A stretch of DNA of 64,000 nt from Persicaria tinctoria (GCA_037127255.1 JBANSL010000013.1:64483688-64547687), one strand, 5' to 3'; shown: positions 44,036 to 55,601, numbered from the stretch's first letter. The notes: generated by a model not told the origin, from the letters alone. Translations and numbers: made by a program.

Positions 44036-44567
44036 TGTCTTATGCCAGTTTGGTTTTATGTCAGGAAGGTCAACTACAGAGGTTATCCATTTGATGCGGT
44101 GCTTGGTAGAAAAATACAGGGAACGGAAGAAAAATTTGCATATGGTTTTCATTGATTTAGAGAAGGCGTATGATAGAGTGTCAAGAGGCCTCATTTGGGA
44201 ATGTTTGGGAGCTAAAGGGGTTCCATAAACTTACATAAGGGTTGTCAAAGATATGTATGATGGTTCACAGACTAGTGTATACTCCCACAGTGGGGACCCT
44301 GAGTACTTTGTTGTACAAGTAGGCTTGCACCAAGGCTCGGCTTTGAGCCCGTTTCTCTTTACAGTAGTCGTGGATGTGGTGTCAAGTAGTATCTAGGGTG
44401 GGATCCCGTGGTGCATGATTTTTGCGGATGATGTTGTCCTGGTGGACGAGACCAGAGCAGGGGTTAGCAGCAAACTAGAGCTATGGAGGGATAAGCTTGA
44501 GCAGAAGGGCTTCCGATTGAGCAGGACGAACACGGAGTACATGGTTTTCAGGTTGGGCGAAGAGGAA
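44036..44567 (+). pseudogene. LINE reverse transcriptase, first part
   Basis: The frame starts within RT at [18 protein letters not shown], then [20 protein letters not shown] (first catalytic Asp), GLHQGSALSPFLF and the catalytic [10 protein letters not shown] near 44430. [20 protein letters not shown] follows, up to the solo LTR. Internal stops (for example near 44226 and 44393) kill it. The enzyme would nick and copy at the target site (target-primed reverse transcription). Confidence 0.85.
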
Positions 44568-46310
44568 TGTTGTGAGCCTAATTTTCCATGTTTTATACTT
44601 ACTTTTATATCGATTTCTGCATGCATTTCATACATTTGGGTTAGAAAAGTACAGATTCTATGTAGTTTACACTTATTTTCCAAATTATGGAGCCTACACT
44701 AGTTTCTGTTTAATTTCGCAGAAATCGAGGCATTTGACAGCAATTCGGATAGAGAGGACGGAAAGCTCGAAGTCAACTACAGAAAGTCCGAGGTTAAGGA
44801 GCAACGGAACGAGGAAAGATCGAGCAAACGACAAGGAAGAAGCAACTCGACAAGGCTGGTCGATATCGACCACTTTGGTCGACATCGAGTAACCCGAGCC
44901 TAGTCAAATTCCAGTGAAGTCGAGCAGAGCACTCGAGGAACCAAGCTTGGTCGATGTCGAGTAACTTATACTCGATGTCAAGGAAACTCGACGAGCCCAA
45001 AAGATGCCCAAGCTCGAGTACAACCCCGAAGGAAGAATTCTACTCAACGTCAAGGAGTTTGGTCGACGTCGAGGACATTCCAGAAGCAGTCCAAGTCCGA
45101 GATCGAGGAGAAATCCGAGCATGAGAGGTTACTTGCAAGCCAAGATTCGAGATATTCTATCAAGAGACATCATATTCTATCAAGACAAGGAAGATCTATC
45201 CACATTAGCTTTATTTCCTTTTAGATATAATTATTTTATTTCGAAGTTTTATCTTAATGTTTTTTAGATAGAAAGTTTAGATATATATAGATATTTCTTT
45301 CCTAGATTATCTAGGGAATGAACATTATAAATAAGGCTTTAGGGGCTAGATTTTGGAATCATCCAAGCCAAGCCACAAGAGAACACATAGAGAGAGATAG
45401 CGAGTAGGAGAGAGAGAGAGAGACTTGGAGCCGAGTGGAATTGGAGAAGTTGAGAGACATTTTGGCTTCTTTCGGTTGTAAGTTTTATTTTAGTTCATTA
45501 ATGCAATTTATTTTCTTGAAATCTTTGATGAGTTTCTTGATGATGAAGAGCGAGTAGTCACCCAACTTTTAGGGTCGGGGTGAGCCCTACGGTAGCCATG
45601 TAAGGTGATGCGGTAAAGGTACAATCTTTTGATGCGATTTCGTCTTCTATCCCTACGAGCATGATTCTCTTGCGAAAGTTGAAGGTGATCCTTGTTTGTG
45701 TTATTGAAGCGAAAGTGATCTTAATGCAACTTGGATTAATTATGTTAAAAAGGTTTAGTAACAATTAGGGTTTATGCGAAATCCTCTATATTCCTATTTG
45801 TTAATAACGAAAGTTATTTGATAAAAAACATGAACTTTCATGCCTTTATGTGTTATTTTGCATGGTTATCGTTGTGGTGTTGAAACCCCAATCTTGGAAG
45901 TCCTTAGTTTATTGATTTATTTCATCAATTTCGTGTTCTGCCTTGCGAAAAGTTTCGAACTTTGTTACGTTGTTTACTCGGAATCGACAAAGCTTGGTCG
46001 GCGTCGAGTTGGTTTGGTCGAGATCAACTAGTTTTGCTTTGGTTTTTGTTTTCTATTTGTTTCTGCTTTCTGTTTTACTCGACATGGTAGTCGAAGTCGA
46101 GCACCTTACTCAAAGTCAGAGACTCTTCTGGTCGAATTCACATTGTTTTTGGAACTGAAAAGGCGGACGCTGACATGCTTCCTCGTGGATCGATCCAAAC
46201 TACCATTCACTATAACAGGAGGAAGTCTTGTATTTATTTGCTGAGACAGGGAGTCGGTTTGATTTTATATTTATATTTATTTCATACTTGACCATCCTCC
46301 TGCAACAACA
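44568..46310 (+). repeat. Solo LTR of the C/B gypsy family
   Basis: 1743 bp from TGTTGTGAGCC to CAACAACA, with perfect AGGAA duplications at 44563-44567 and 46311-46315. It is in the opposite orientation to the LTRs of C and shares their layout (compare its first 130 bp with 43680-43820 inverted). It has one exact TCGATATCGA (about 44862) and many one- or two-base variants (GTCGACATCGAG, GTCGATGTCGAG, GTCGACGTCGAG). A (GA)n tract lies near 45410. Confidence 0.92.
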
Positions 46311-46936
46311 AGGAAGAGGGAGACGAGAGTGTCATCATGGGTGGGGACTCAGTTCCGTAGAAAGATAATTTCAAGTATCTAGGGTCTGTGATGCAGAGCG
46401 ATGGAGGTGTAGACATGGATGTCAAACATCGGATTCAAGTGGGTTGGCAAAAATGGAGAGTTGCGTCATGAGTCTTATGTGATAGAAAAGTTCCACTCAA
46501 GCTCAAGGGTAAGTTCTACAAGGTGGTGGTGAGACCAACTTTATTATATGGGGCAGAGTGTTGGGCGACAACTAAGGCTCAGGAACAGAAACTCATGGTT
46601 GCGGAGATGAGGATGCTTAGGTGGATGTGTGGATTTACCTTGCGTGACAGAATAAAAAACGAAGCTATTCGAGAAAAGGTGAGAGTGGCTAGTATTCATT
46701 CTAATATGTGGGAATCGAGACTCCGATGGTATGGACATGTTCAGAGAAGAGACCCAAATGTGTCGGTACGTAGGTGTGATAACTTGGCTATTGGAAGCAT
46801 TCGGCGGAGCAAATGGCGTCCAAAGAAAAGTTGGGGTGAAGTGATTAGACATGATCTAACCACTCTAGGACTCTATGAGGATATGACACGGGACAAGTCT
46901 CAGTGGAGGAGTGCTATTCAAGTCGATGAACACTAG
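46311..46936 (+). pseudogene. LINE ORF2 C-terminal part
   Basis: The LINE continues directly after the target duplication. SSWVGTQFRR-like and FKYLGSVMQSDGGVDMDVKH-type motifs come first. The open frame 46523-46936 then carries VVRPTLLYGAECW, MRMLRWMCGFTLRDRIKNE, ESRLRWYGHVQRRD and KKSWGEVIRHDLT, ending at TAG 46934-46936. These are standard C-terminal motifs of plant RTE ORF2. A few stops lie before 46523. Confidence 0.85.
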
Positions 46937-47079
46937 TCGGGGGTGACGGCTCTCGCTCATGCTTCCTTTCTATCCCAATTTTCTTTCGTGCATCCTTACC
47001 ATCTTTTCATCCATGCCTCTTTTGCGTTCCATTTATTCTCTTAATTTTTAGTTTCTAGTGGTGTGCTTCTCTCTTATAT

Positions 47080-47204
47080 GTGGTGTCCAGTCATGGGTCA
47101 CTCGGAAACACCCTCTAAACCTAGTCGGGGCAAGGGTGCCTACATCTCGACCCCCCAGAACCTGCTCTGAGCGAGAGATACTGAGATTGTTGTTGTTGTT
47201 TTTT
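47080..47204 (+). repeat. LINE 3' end with (TTG)n tail
   Basis: The segment around GGGTCACTCGGAAACACCC and CTCGACCCCCCAGAACC, ending in GATTGTTGTTGTTG, is the 3' terminus shared by plant RTE LINEs and TS-type SINEs. Confidence 0.75.
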
Positions 47205-47212
47205 GCTCGTAG

Positions 47213-48207
47213 GGTTAAGGGGATGCTGACCTTGATCTCAGTGGTTAAAGGCACCATAATCCGCCTCAATGTCGATACCCTTTCATTCATCTTTGAATTG
47301 TCCTAAAACGTCCAGCTAAGCCCATCTTCACCATCCTTGCTTGTTGTATCTTTCCTAGAATCAATTCCAGAGAGCTTATAACCGAGAGTCTTCTCAAAAT
47401 TCTCTTCCTGGTTATGAATGGGTATGAACCTGATTGTCCCAATTTGATCCTAAACTATATGCTTCATGCCACTAATTCCACAAGACCAATGCCCCTGCCT
47501 ATGCCAACCTTTTACCCAAAATCTTCAAATTCTTCGAGGTTGACATGTCCAAAGAGGAACATCGGACCTACAATGGCTTTGTCAATGAGGAGTGCCTGGA
47601 GCGTTTGGGGATTGCCAAGAACTTGATAGGACAGTGGATGCTCAAGAAGGAGAATAAGGGAAAGGAAGTTGATGATCAAGGCATCTCCGAGGAGCGGCTG
47701 GAAAATCTTGAGATGGAGATATGGGATCTTAGGCTGGACATGAGCTGTAAGTGGATTGACATTGTCTCCCGAAAAAACAATACCCACGAGTTGCTCTCTA
47801 TCGTCGATTGCAAGCTAAATCAGATGCTTCTTCTCAACATCTTTACATTCACTGCAACTAGATCCATCATGCCACTGGATAAGGAAGTTGATGATCACAC
47901 CAGGGAGAAGACTGGAAATGTCATCCCCAATTGTGAGAAGTTGGTGAAGAAGTGTCATATCTTGCGTCCAGCTCACAAAGAACCCACAATTTTGACGGTT
48001 GAAGAGTATGGGGTCGTGAAGAAGTATCAAGGTGTTGAGCGGCAAAGGCAGATTGTTGAGATGCCCAAGAACAAGACTACGTGGGATGCTATGAAGAGGT
48101 GGCAACAGAAGACTGCAGATGGTGTTGGGAGGAAGTATGAAGGGTCGGACAAGCAGTACCTAACCTTTGAGAATGGATTGAAGAGAAGTAGCATTTCAAG
48201 GCCTTGA
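47213..48207 (+). pseudogene. Fragment of a plant transposon-protein-domain ORF (possible gag/extra ORF)
   Basis: The largest open piece is 47545-48207 (220 codons). Upstream, VKGTIIRLNVDTLSFIFEL near 47240 and YANLLPKIFKFFEVDMSKEE near 47500-47555, then GFVNEECLERLGIAKN, resemble the 'putative plant transposon protein' domain (a core usually followed by (P)YANLLTKIFKHFGVDL). The C-terminal half is charged and helical. Frameshifts separate the pieces. The match is from memory of the family pattern and is moderate. Confidence 0.4.
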
Positions 48208-48705
48208 CTTCCCTCTCACTTCTCTCTCTCGTTTTAAACTTCCTGCTCTTTTGAAAACTTCTAGTTCTATGTTGGTCTTTTGAAAAATTTTGGTGGTTGG
48301 TAAAACATTTTGATTTTTCTCTCTTTTGTTAGAAGACAAAAAGGGGAAGAAATTATGGTGCTCGCAGTTTTTATGGTTTTAGTGACTTATGTTTTTTTTT
48401 ATTTGTGGTTTGAAACCTAGATCCAGACATTTTAGCCTTATGTGATTATCTACTGGATATCTGTTTTATTTGTGCTTACATATGCTTATGGTTCTTATCG
48501 GTTGATTATGATAATTATGTTTTGTCTTCCATCAAGGGGAAGATTGAATATTCCACCTTGATTGTAATACCTTGAAAGCTAACCTGCAAGTCTTTAACAA
48601 AGGTTGATGAAAGACAAAACAAGACCCTGATTTCAATGTCTTGAAAGCAAGGCCAAATTGTTTGATCCCGTTTTAGGTTTAATAAATTCATATATATTTG
48701 TTGTG
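48208..48705 (+). other. 3' non-coding DNA with GACAAAAAGGGG and polypurine words
   Basis: AAGACAAAAAGGGGAAGAA near 48332-48350 and CATCAAGGGGAAGATTG near 48530-48547 are reminiscent of the 3' region and PPT of SIRE-type copia elements. No LTR partner was identified. It ends where Tat element E begins at 48706. Confidence 0.4.
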
Positions 48706-49543
48706 TGTTACACCAAATCTCCTATGTAATTGTAATTTCAATTTAGATGGTTGAATTGAAAAATGGATGATCGAGTATTCTTTCTGTGCTCGTCCTTTTC
48801 TCCTTTTCCCCTTTCCTTTTATATTCCCCTTCCCAATTAGTGCCCAAATTGAGCATTTTACTCTAACGGTCAAAATTTGAGGAGTTACACCATTGATTTC
48901 GGTATTATGGTGAATTTAGAGCAGCCCCGGCCGTTAGGGCAATTCGAATATTTTATCATAAATGTTGTAATGATATTACGCTTATCAGTAGCCCCTCAGA
49001 TGATTTCGGTATGGAACCGTGATGAAATGATTTGATTAAAGCCATCGATCTAAGGTTGCGAGCTTGTCTTCCTAATTAGCTCAGTTATAGCATATAAGGA
49101 CTTGGACATGCCCATTTTTCGCATCTCTGGAGTGCCGTTTCGGCCATAAATGGTTGCCTTGGCCTTGGGTGGCTACTGTGGCCTTGAATGGCTATTTGGC
49201 CTTGAATGGCTACTTTGGCCTTGAGTGGCTATTTGGCCTTGAATGGCTACTGTGGCCCTGAGTGGCTATTTGGCCTTGAATGGCTACTGTGACCTTGAGT
49301 GGCTAATTGCCCTTGAATGGCTACTGTTCCTTGAGTGGCTAATTGGCCTTGAATGGCTATTGTGCCTTGAATGGCTAATTGGCCTTGAGTGGCTATTGTG
49401 CCTTGAGTGGCTAATTGGCCTTAAGTGGCTACTGGCCTTGAATGGCTAATTGGCCTTGAATGGCTAATTGTTGATGACATGAACCCATATGCTCAAATTT
49501 GATTAAAACACTTGAAAATGAAATAAACGTTGGGGCCTCATCA
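48706..49543 (-). repeat. 3' LTR of E
   Basis: It starts TGTTACACC on the plus strand (matching 62823 onward) and is taken to end at GGCCTCATCA 49543, which gives TGATGAGGCC on the minus strand next to a purine-rich AAGAGGTTT. The inner end is inferred because the partner LTR is cut. Confidence 0.7.
49145..49475. repeat. Minisatellite of GGCCTTGAATGGCTA units
   Basis: Roughly 13-14 units of 20-26 bp built on GGCCTTGA(A/G)TGGCTA, with variable spacers (CTGT, ATT), lie inside the E LTR. It creates an artefactual Leu/Glu/Trp frame at 49243-49449. Confidence 0.9.
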
Positions 49544-49555
49544 AAACCTCTTCAT

Positions 49556-50016
49556 AGGAAAACCACTTTGGGACAAGCCACGGATGATGATCTTGTTGGT
49601 CGCTTCGGCTTGTCCGTTAGCCTGCGGGTAAGCCACGGATGAATAAAAATTCTTGATTCCATAACCTGCACAAAAAGATTTCAAAGAAGAACTATTGAAT
49701 TGTGTTCCATTGTTGGATATCAGTGCATAGGGGATTCCGAAGCGTGTGATAATGTGCTCTCACACAAACTTCTTTATCTCCACGTCTCGGATTCCAGTCA
49801 AGGCCTTTGCCTCTACCCATTTAGTGAAGTAATCCGTTGCCGTGATCATGTAGCGCCGGCTCCCGAGCGCTTTTGGGAGGGGTCCGACCAAGTCTAGCCC
49901 CCATTGGGTGAAGGGCCAGGGGCTGGTGATGGGATGCAGATCACCAGTCGGTTGTCGAATTAGCTTGGCGAACCGCTGACACTTCTCGCACCTCTTCACA
50001 TAGCACTCGGCGTCTT
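49556..50016 (-). pseudogene. Tat integrase core, distal part (E)
   Basis: From the D junction leftward: the second half of the HHCC finger (CEKCQRFA), SPWPFTQWGLDLVGPLPKAL with the first catalytic Asp, ITATDYFTKWVEA, then a stop, then ISNNGTQFNSSSF and YPQANGQAEATNK with the catalytic Glu. The second catalytic Asp (normally SDNGTQF) is Asn. The C-terminal domain is absent; the sequence passes into the LTR edge within about 40 bp. It would join the element DNA to the genome, but is inactive here. Confidence 0.83.
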
Positions 50017-51699
50017 TGACGGAGGGAAAGTCGTTGATTTCCCTCGCCAAAAATTATTCCAAAACAAACAAACTAGTATAGTATGCAAGTAAGGGGTCGA
50101 ACCCAAGAGAATCAAGTATTTCTAAATATTGTGTATTTATCAATATAAAAAGAAAAGATTTTTATGAATGAAAACAAAAGAAAATAATATTGACAAAAGC
50201 AAATAAAAGATAGAAGAAAAGCGTTTCCACCTACAAGTTCTCGACTTTGGTTTGGTTTTATTGATCATCGAATCCTTTTCAAGTTATTATCTTTTCCTAC
50301 GAATTCATCCCGTCTTGGTTTATATAGATTAAAAGTCCTACGAGTCCAATTAATCCCTTACACCTCAATGCAACCTTAATACGGTCAAGATTTAACAAAG
50401 AGATAGCAAATAGTCCCAAGAACTTGAGCATATAAATAACACCAATTAAACACGGTAAATCAATGTTTAAGATATATGTCAACTCCCTACATAATCATGC
50501 TTCAAACACGGAATCCACAATCTTATGCGTGCTACTACGGAAATAACACAAATACGAAAGTATTAAATCCTAGCATGAAATCAATATTATCAAGGTAGCT
50601 AATCAAGATAACATCAATAACATAATCAATATCGCACAAAGAAGTTGAAAGAATTATAGAGGAAAAATAACTTAAATTAGAAACTCACAAAACCACCAAC
50701 CAAGTCTCGAAAGTGTAGGCGGAAACTAGAAAATTAGCCAAACATGGCTTACCTAAGTTTTCTTCTCTTTAATGGTGATTTCTCTACTTGAAAATTAATT
50801 GAAACTTCATTAAACTAACCCTAGAACATCCTATTTATAAGCCTAATGTCCTCCATAAACAAGGTAAAAGATAGATAAACTAGATAGAAACTTCCTAAAT
50901 AAAAGATAAAAGATAGAACTTTCCTAAAATAATTCAGCGTCGGATTCCGCTGGCAGCGAGAAATTTCCGCTGGCAGCGAATGGCCTTGATTGAGCTTCTG
51001 TTGGATTTCCGCTACCAACTCGCTAGCACACTCGCTGGCAGCGACTTTCATGCCTTAGAATTTTCTCGAGCTTCTCCGAGGACCCTTCTTTCCGCTTCCG
51101 CGAGACACTGAACCCGCTGCCGCGAGCTGGGCCTTCCGCTGTCGCGAGATCTCAAACTCGCTGGGGCGAGTTCCTTCTTCCGCTGGAGCGAGTAGCCGAA
51201 GCTTCGGGTCCTGGTGATTCTCGCTGGAAGCGGAATTTTCCGCGGCAGCGGACGTCTCGATACAGCGAGATTAGTCGCTAGCAGCGGACGTTGCTTGCTC
51301 GCTTGCTGGGCAGCTCTCTCTCGCTGGCTCTCTCTTCTCGCTGGCTCTCTCTCGCTGGCTCTATGCTTCTGGTTCCACTCGCTGGCAGCGAAAGAAATCC
51401 CGCTAGCAGCGAAATCTGCCCAGAGATTTGATTCTTCATCGTTCTTCCCTTGTTCTTTCTTTCCTCCTTTCTTTCTCTTCTGAGCTTGATTTCTTGACTT
51501 CACTTGACCATGTTTAACAGCTTTTCCTTGCTTTCCACCATGTCGGATCTACGATTATGCACAATTCAACCGAAATAGCGTAGATTCCGAACTTTTCCAC
51601 AAAAAGAGTTTAATCTAAATTAACACTAAAACATGAATATTCTACAATGTAAATGCAACTAAATTATCCTATAATGCCCATTAGAAATGTGCATTATCA
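50017..51699 (-). repeat. 3' LTR of D
   Basis: TGACGGAGGG ... GTGCATTATCA on the plus strand. The region 50935-51420 is full of CGCTGGCAGCGA-type palindromes, which produce the Arg/Ser/Glu-rich frame 51048-51503. Confidence 0.95.
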
Positions 51700-51738
51700 A
51701 ACTCCCCCACACTTAACCTTTTGCTTGTCCTCAAGCAA
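51700..51738 (-). promoter_or_regulatory. Polypurine tract plus hairpin of D (module 1)
   Basis: ACTCCCCCACACTTAACC is followed by TTGCTTG-TCCT-CAAGCAA (51721-51738), a perfect seven-bp hairpin. Confidence 0.75.
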
Positions 51739-53150
51739 TACAAAAACAAGAGCAAAACCATCATACCACAAATATGATCTTCAAGCATTAACCTTGTCAA
51801 AAGCAATATCAAGTGTAGGAGACATGAGCATGAAAGTTAACATCCTAGCAAGTATATGAGTGATTCAAAACCAAAGGCACATCTAGTCCAACCTCACCGG
51901 GATCATGTGTTTTCTCTCACTCACATGTGTTTAGGCTTAATAATGCAATCTCTCGACTCGATCCAAAATGCAAAAAGCTACATAGAAATTGACACATATA
52001 TCACATATTCTCCACCGTGGATGCCATCACTTATAAGAAACATCAAGAGGTCTTTTATCAAGGTTGTAATGGGGCTTGGTAAGGAATTAAGGTAGGAAAA
52101 TATTTAGGCTTGTGGTGCTAAAAATCCGGGAAAAAGGGATCCCTAAGAACAACCGGAAGAACACTACAAATCAAATACTTCCAAAACCTAAATAACTCAA
52201 ACTTTCACTCTTAAAATACTCAACAAAAGAACTTTCTCTCAACCATACATTTTTTTCAACTCTCACATACATAATGAAAATAAAAGGCTCTTTATTCATC
52301 TTTTTTTTTCTTTTCTTTTCTTCTATTTCTTTTGACTTTTTTCTTCTTCTTTTTTCATTTTTTTTTTCTAGAGCCAAAAATACAATAATGCGCAATGTGA
52401 AGAATAAAACCAAAATTACATAATCATCCAAAACTTGTAACTTTCTCAACAATATTCTCTTTTCCATTCAAACAAATCAATCATTCACCAATTCTAATCC
52501 TAATTCCCGGATAGGGTAAGGCTTATCATTGGCTAAGGATAAATTTTGTGGTGCTTCAAAGAAAAGGGTAAGGCTCAAATTTGGCTACAAGCAAAGGATA
52601 CATATGTAGGGTGGATATGGATAATAATATGGCTAAGAAAATCATGCCTCTATCATTTGAAACTCATAAGCAATAGACATATAAAATCGGCCTCAAATAT
52701 AGATAACAATGTCAATCTCAAGAGGTAATTGCATAAGGAGAGTATAATGTCACACAAGAAAGCAAAAGGGAATAAATATGATGAAAATCCCTAAAGGCTA
52801 AAATTTCTCACTAGGACAAGTTTTTGTTGGATTTCAATAATGCCCAAAACTAGGAATCATACTTTCTCAATTGAACTAACATGCCATGCTCCCATAAAAA
52901 TCATTTCAAGTATGTGACAAGGCTAGGCAATTCAATCATATTATGGAACATATATGGTAAAACTCATCAAAATAAAATAGAGGACAAACTAAGGCAAGAT
53001 GGGTATTTGAATAATACATGAATGCAATGCATGATATTTTTGGGTTTTTGAATTTTTTTTTTTTTTTCTAATGCAATATAAATGCTAGAAATAAACATGA
53101 TATGCATGTGAAAATTTTAAATATGACCTAACTAATGCAATATGTACACT
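51739..53150 (-). other. 3' non-coding region of D
   Basis: No gene. It holds an interrupted T/C tract at 52300-52370 and an 'ATGTGTTTAGGCTTAA' segment near 51925 that parallels A1 (17010-17025). Confidence 0.6.
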
Positions 53151-53151
53151 A

Positions 53152-53195
53152 AACCCCTCCCCCACACTTGAATATTTCATTGTCCCTAATGAAAT
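53152..53195 (-). promoter_or_regulatory. Second hairpin + polypurine module of D (module 2)
   Basis: CCCCTCCCCCACACTTGAA stands next to a nine-bp stem (53174-53182 with 53187-53195) with loop TCCC, 57 bp after the ATHILA ORF stop and about 1.45 kb before the LTR. Confidence 0.7.
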
Positions 53196-53251
53196 AAAGA
53201 CAACAAAAATTAAACAATTGAAATAGGTGAGGGAGAAGGAAACTCACGAGC

Positions 53252-54517
53252 TCAATGTGGTGGTGAAAATTGGGTTTGCCACCCAAAGGGTGCCCAAGCG
53301 TTGAATTGGGTCATGATCTCCTCATGATTCTTTCGTTGTTTCTCCATGAGAATGTTATGGTTCTCCGCAATTTGTCGGTCCGTGGCATCTTGACGCTCGG
53401 TGATTTGACGGAAGGCGCTCTCAAAATAGCCATGAGAGGGAAAGCCATCATAAGACTCGCCATGGTACCCTCCATGTGAAGAACTAGCTCCCCCGCCATA
53501 AGACACTCGTGGATGGGATGTCTCCATTTGCATTACCGGCTCATACTCCATCTCCGTGGGTTCTTCATAAGGCTCCTCATAAGCATCTCCTTCGTTAGCG
53601 TTCGGAGGTGGGCCCAATGGTAAGGCGTCGGATGGAATATATAAATCGGCGGGGGACGGACCGGTGGGAAGTGGGCGAGGGAGTACCAAAGTGTGGGACT
53701 TATTGACCCCGGCATACCAAATGAAATTCCCCGCATAATCACTTTCCCTCACGATGTTAGCCTTCTTTAGCGAAGCCAAATTGAGCCTATAGTTGTCCGA
53801 ACAAGGGACATAGGCATTCAAATCAATGTCGAGCTCCAATGCAAGCAAAGTAATTAAGCCCCCAAAGCCAATCTTCACCTCTTCCTTCCTTGAATGCTTT
53901 TTAGTAGCCTCACCACAAGTGGTAAAGAAAAGGTCTACCCAATCCGGGGTCTCATGTGCTTCGGGCAATAAGCAAGTCATCCATGCCCAACTTCCTTTGG
54001 AAACTTTGTTGATCTCGGCATGCCCGAAAAAGGTGTTGTTCAAGACCTTGTGGCAAAGTCTAAGGGAAGGGTGGACGATGCTATAATTGTAGTCATTGCC
54101 GGAGGTCATGACCTTTTATGTGACTTCAAACCATCGTTGTTGAGGGGTGGAGCGACGAGGCAATTCAGACCAACGGGCGGAAGGATTGCCCGTGATTCCA
54201 AACACATTCTTCAATTCTTCAAAAGTCATAGTTTGATTTGCCCCACCTAATCGAAAAGTAAAACTATCCTCACTAGCCATTGCAAAGGTAGCCAAAAATT
54301 CCCTAACCAAATCCGGATAAGTGCGGACACACTTGTCTACCAAACCATCAATATCTCCAATGCCCATAAATGTCCGCACACTCTCCTCAAGTCCCAATAA
54401 TCTCAATGTGGGGATATCAAAAAATTTCGAAATATACCGACGAGCATCAAGATCATCCCACCTAGTCCTTTGAGCTCTAGTCAATCCTCTAGGCCTAACA
54501 ATTGGTGGAGAAGCCAT
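53252..54517 (-). pseudogene. ATHILA-type ORF of D, one in-frame stop
   Basis: ATG at 54517; the frame runs 422 codons to 53252 with a single TAA at 54116-54118. The N-terminal half has DLDARRYISKFFDIPTLRLL, TYPDLVREFLATF and TMTFEELKNVFGI, the ATHILA ORF-1 core. The second half has FFGHAEINKVSKG, GFGGLITLLALEL, YAGVNKSHTLVLPRPLPTGP, an acidic repeat (YEEPYEEPTEME), a Gly/Ser/His/Tyr stretch and a charged C-terminal helix. In an element this young the stop may be recent, or bypassed. Its product has no known enzymatic activity; particle or RNA binding is a guess. Confidence 0.82.
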
Positions 54518-55601
54518 AATAATTAATCAAAAGATGAAGACCGAAGACTCACAAATAAGGCGACTCACTGGAGGATTTTCGCTGGCAGCGAGTGGTGTCC
54601 CGCTGGCAGCGAATTGAGTCAGGCCGGAGGAGCAGCGTTATGGGTGCGATTCGCTGGCAGCGAAGGCTAATCACTGGCAGCGAACAGGGTGACACCGACG
54701 GGCTCCGGAACTGCTGCGTAAGTGGTGAGACTCGCTGGCAGCGACTGGTTTTCGCGGCAGCGAATGGAACCACCTGTTGGGCTCGGAGGTTCTGCTGTGT
54801 CGCTGGTGGCGGCTCCTATTCCGCGGGAGCGCGTCGGAGCTTCCGAAATTCCGGCGTCGTTGTCCGGACGTCGGATTCCCAAAAATTCCTTCACGAAAGT
54901 TTCCCAACTCGACCCGATCTATGCAGTGGCGGAAGAATAAAAGGGATTTGGGTGATTGTGTGGTTATGTGGTGGTTGATGGGTGGTCGAAATATGGTGAA
55001 TGGGGTGTGGTTGTGTAGATCGGCTCGTCGGAAGTCGGAATCCGGTGCCGGAATTTGATTTCGGGGTGGCGGAGATGATGAGGTGGCTATGGAGGTGAGA
55101 AGCTTGGAGGTGCTCCAATGGAGGTGTGTAGGGGGGTTTTGGAAGGAGGAAGAAGATGGTAAAAATGGGAAGTGGGTGATGATGAATATAAAAAATGGGT
55201 AAAAAGGAAAGTGGTTAAAAGGGTAAGTGGGTAAAAAGGGGTAAAAAGGAATCTCCAATATTTTATTCTTTTTTTTTTTTTTTTTTTTTTTGGAAATCTG
55301 GGTGGCTTCGGGATATGGCATAGCTCGCTGCCAGCGGGTCTGGGTTCGCTGGCAGCGAATGGGGCCGCTATGCTCGGAAGCTCCATGGTTGGTGCTGGTT
55401 TCTCTCGTTGGCAGCGACAATTTCGCTGTCAGCGAAAACAGCCCAGTACATCCTTTTTCCGACTTCTCTCTTGTCCCTACGAGGTTAGCTTCAAACTATT
55501 CCGAAAAAAATCTATCTAATGTGATAAGGAAGTCTCATTTATTAAATGACAAAACTAATTAACTAACTAGGAATTGAAATAACTAATTTAGGAAAACTTA
55601 C
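54518..55601 (-). other. Leader/spacer of D between the two ORFs
   Basis: About 1.1 kb without a credible gene. Exact or near TCGCTGGCAGCGA palindromes lie at about 54580-54750 and 55320-55440, and a long T run is at 55268-55291. Overlapping frames on both strands (54592-54978, 54671-55420) are products of the GC-rich palindromes. Confidence 0.6.

Larger units (their letters stand above)
44030..47204 (+). mobile_element. RTE-clade LINE, 5'-truncated, split by a solo LTR
   Basis: LINE coding sequence lies on both sides of the solo LTR (44030-44567 and 46311-46936), followed by a 3' region that ends in (TTG)n at about 47188-47204. The RT motifs and the TTG-repeat tail are those of plant RTE elements. 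The endonuclease domain and the beginning of RT are missing. Confidence 0.85.

Noticed and set aside
49243..49449. Leu/Glu/Trp repeat protein
   Set aside because: Translation of the GGCCTTGAATGGCTA minisatellite in an LTR.
51048..51503. Arg/Ser/Glu-rich 151-codon frame, repeated at 57602-58059
   Set aside because: It lies wholly inside the D LTRs and results from GC-rich palindromes; the two copies are split differently and there is no domain.
54592..55420. Several overlapping frames on both strands in the D spacer
   Set aside because: Caused by CGCTGGCAGCGA repeats and a T run; no consistent product.
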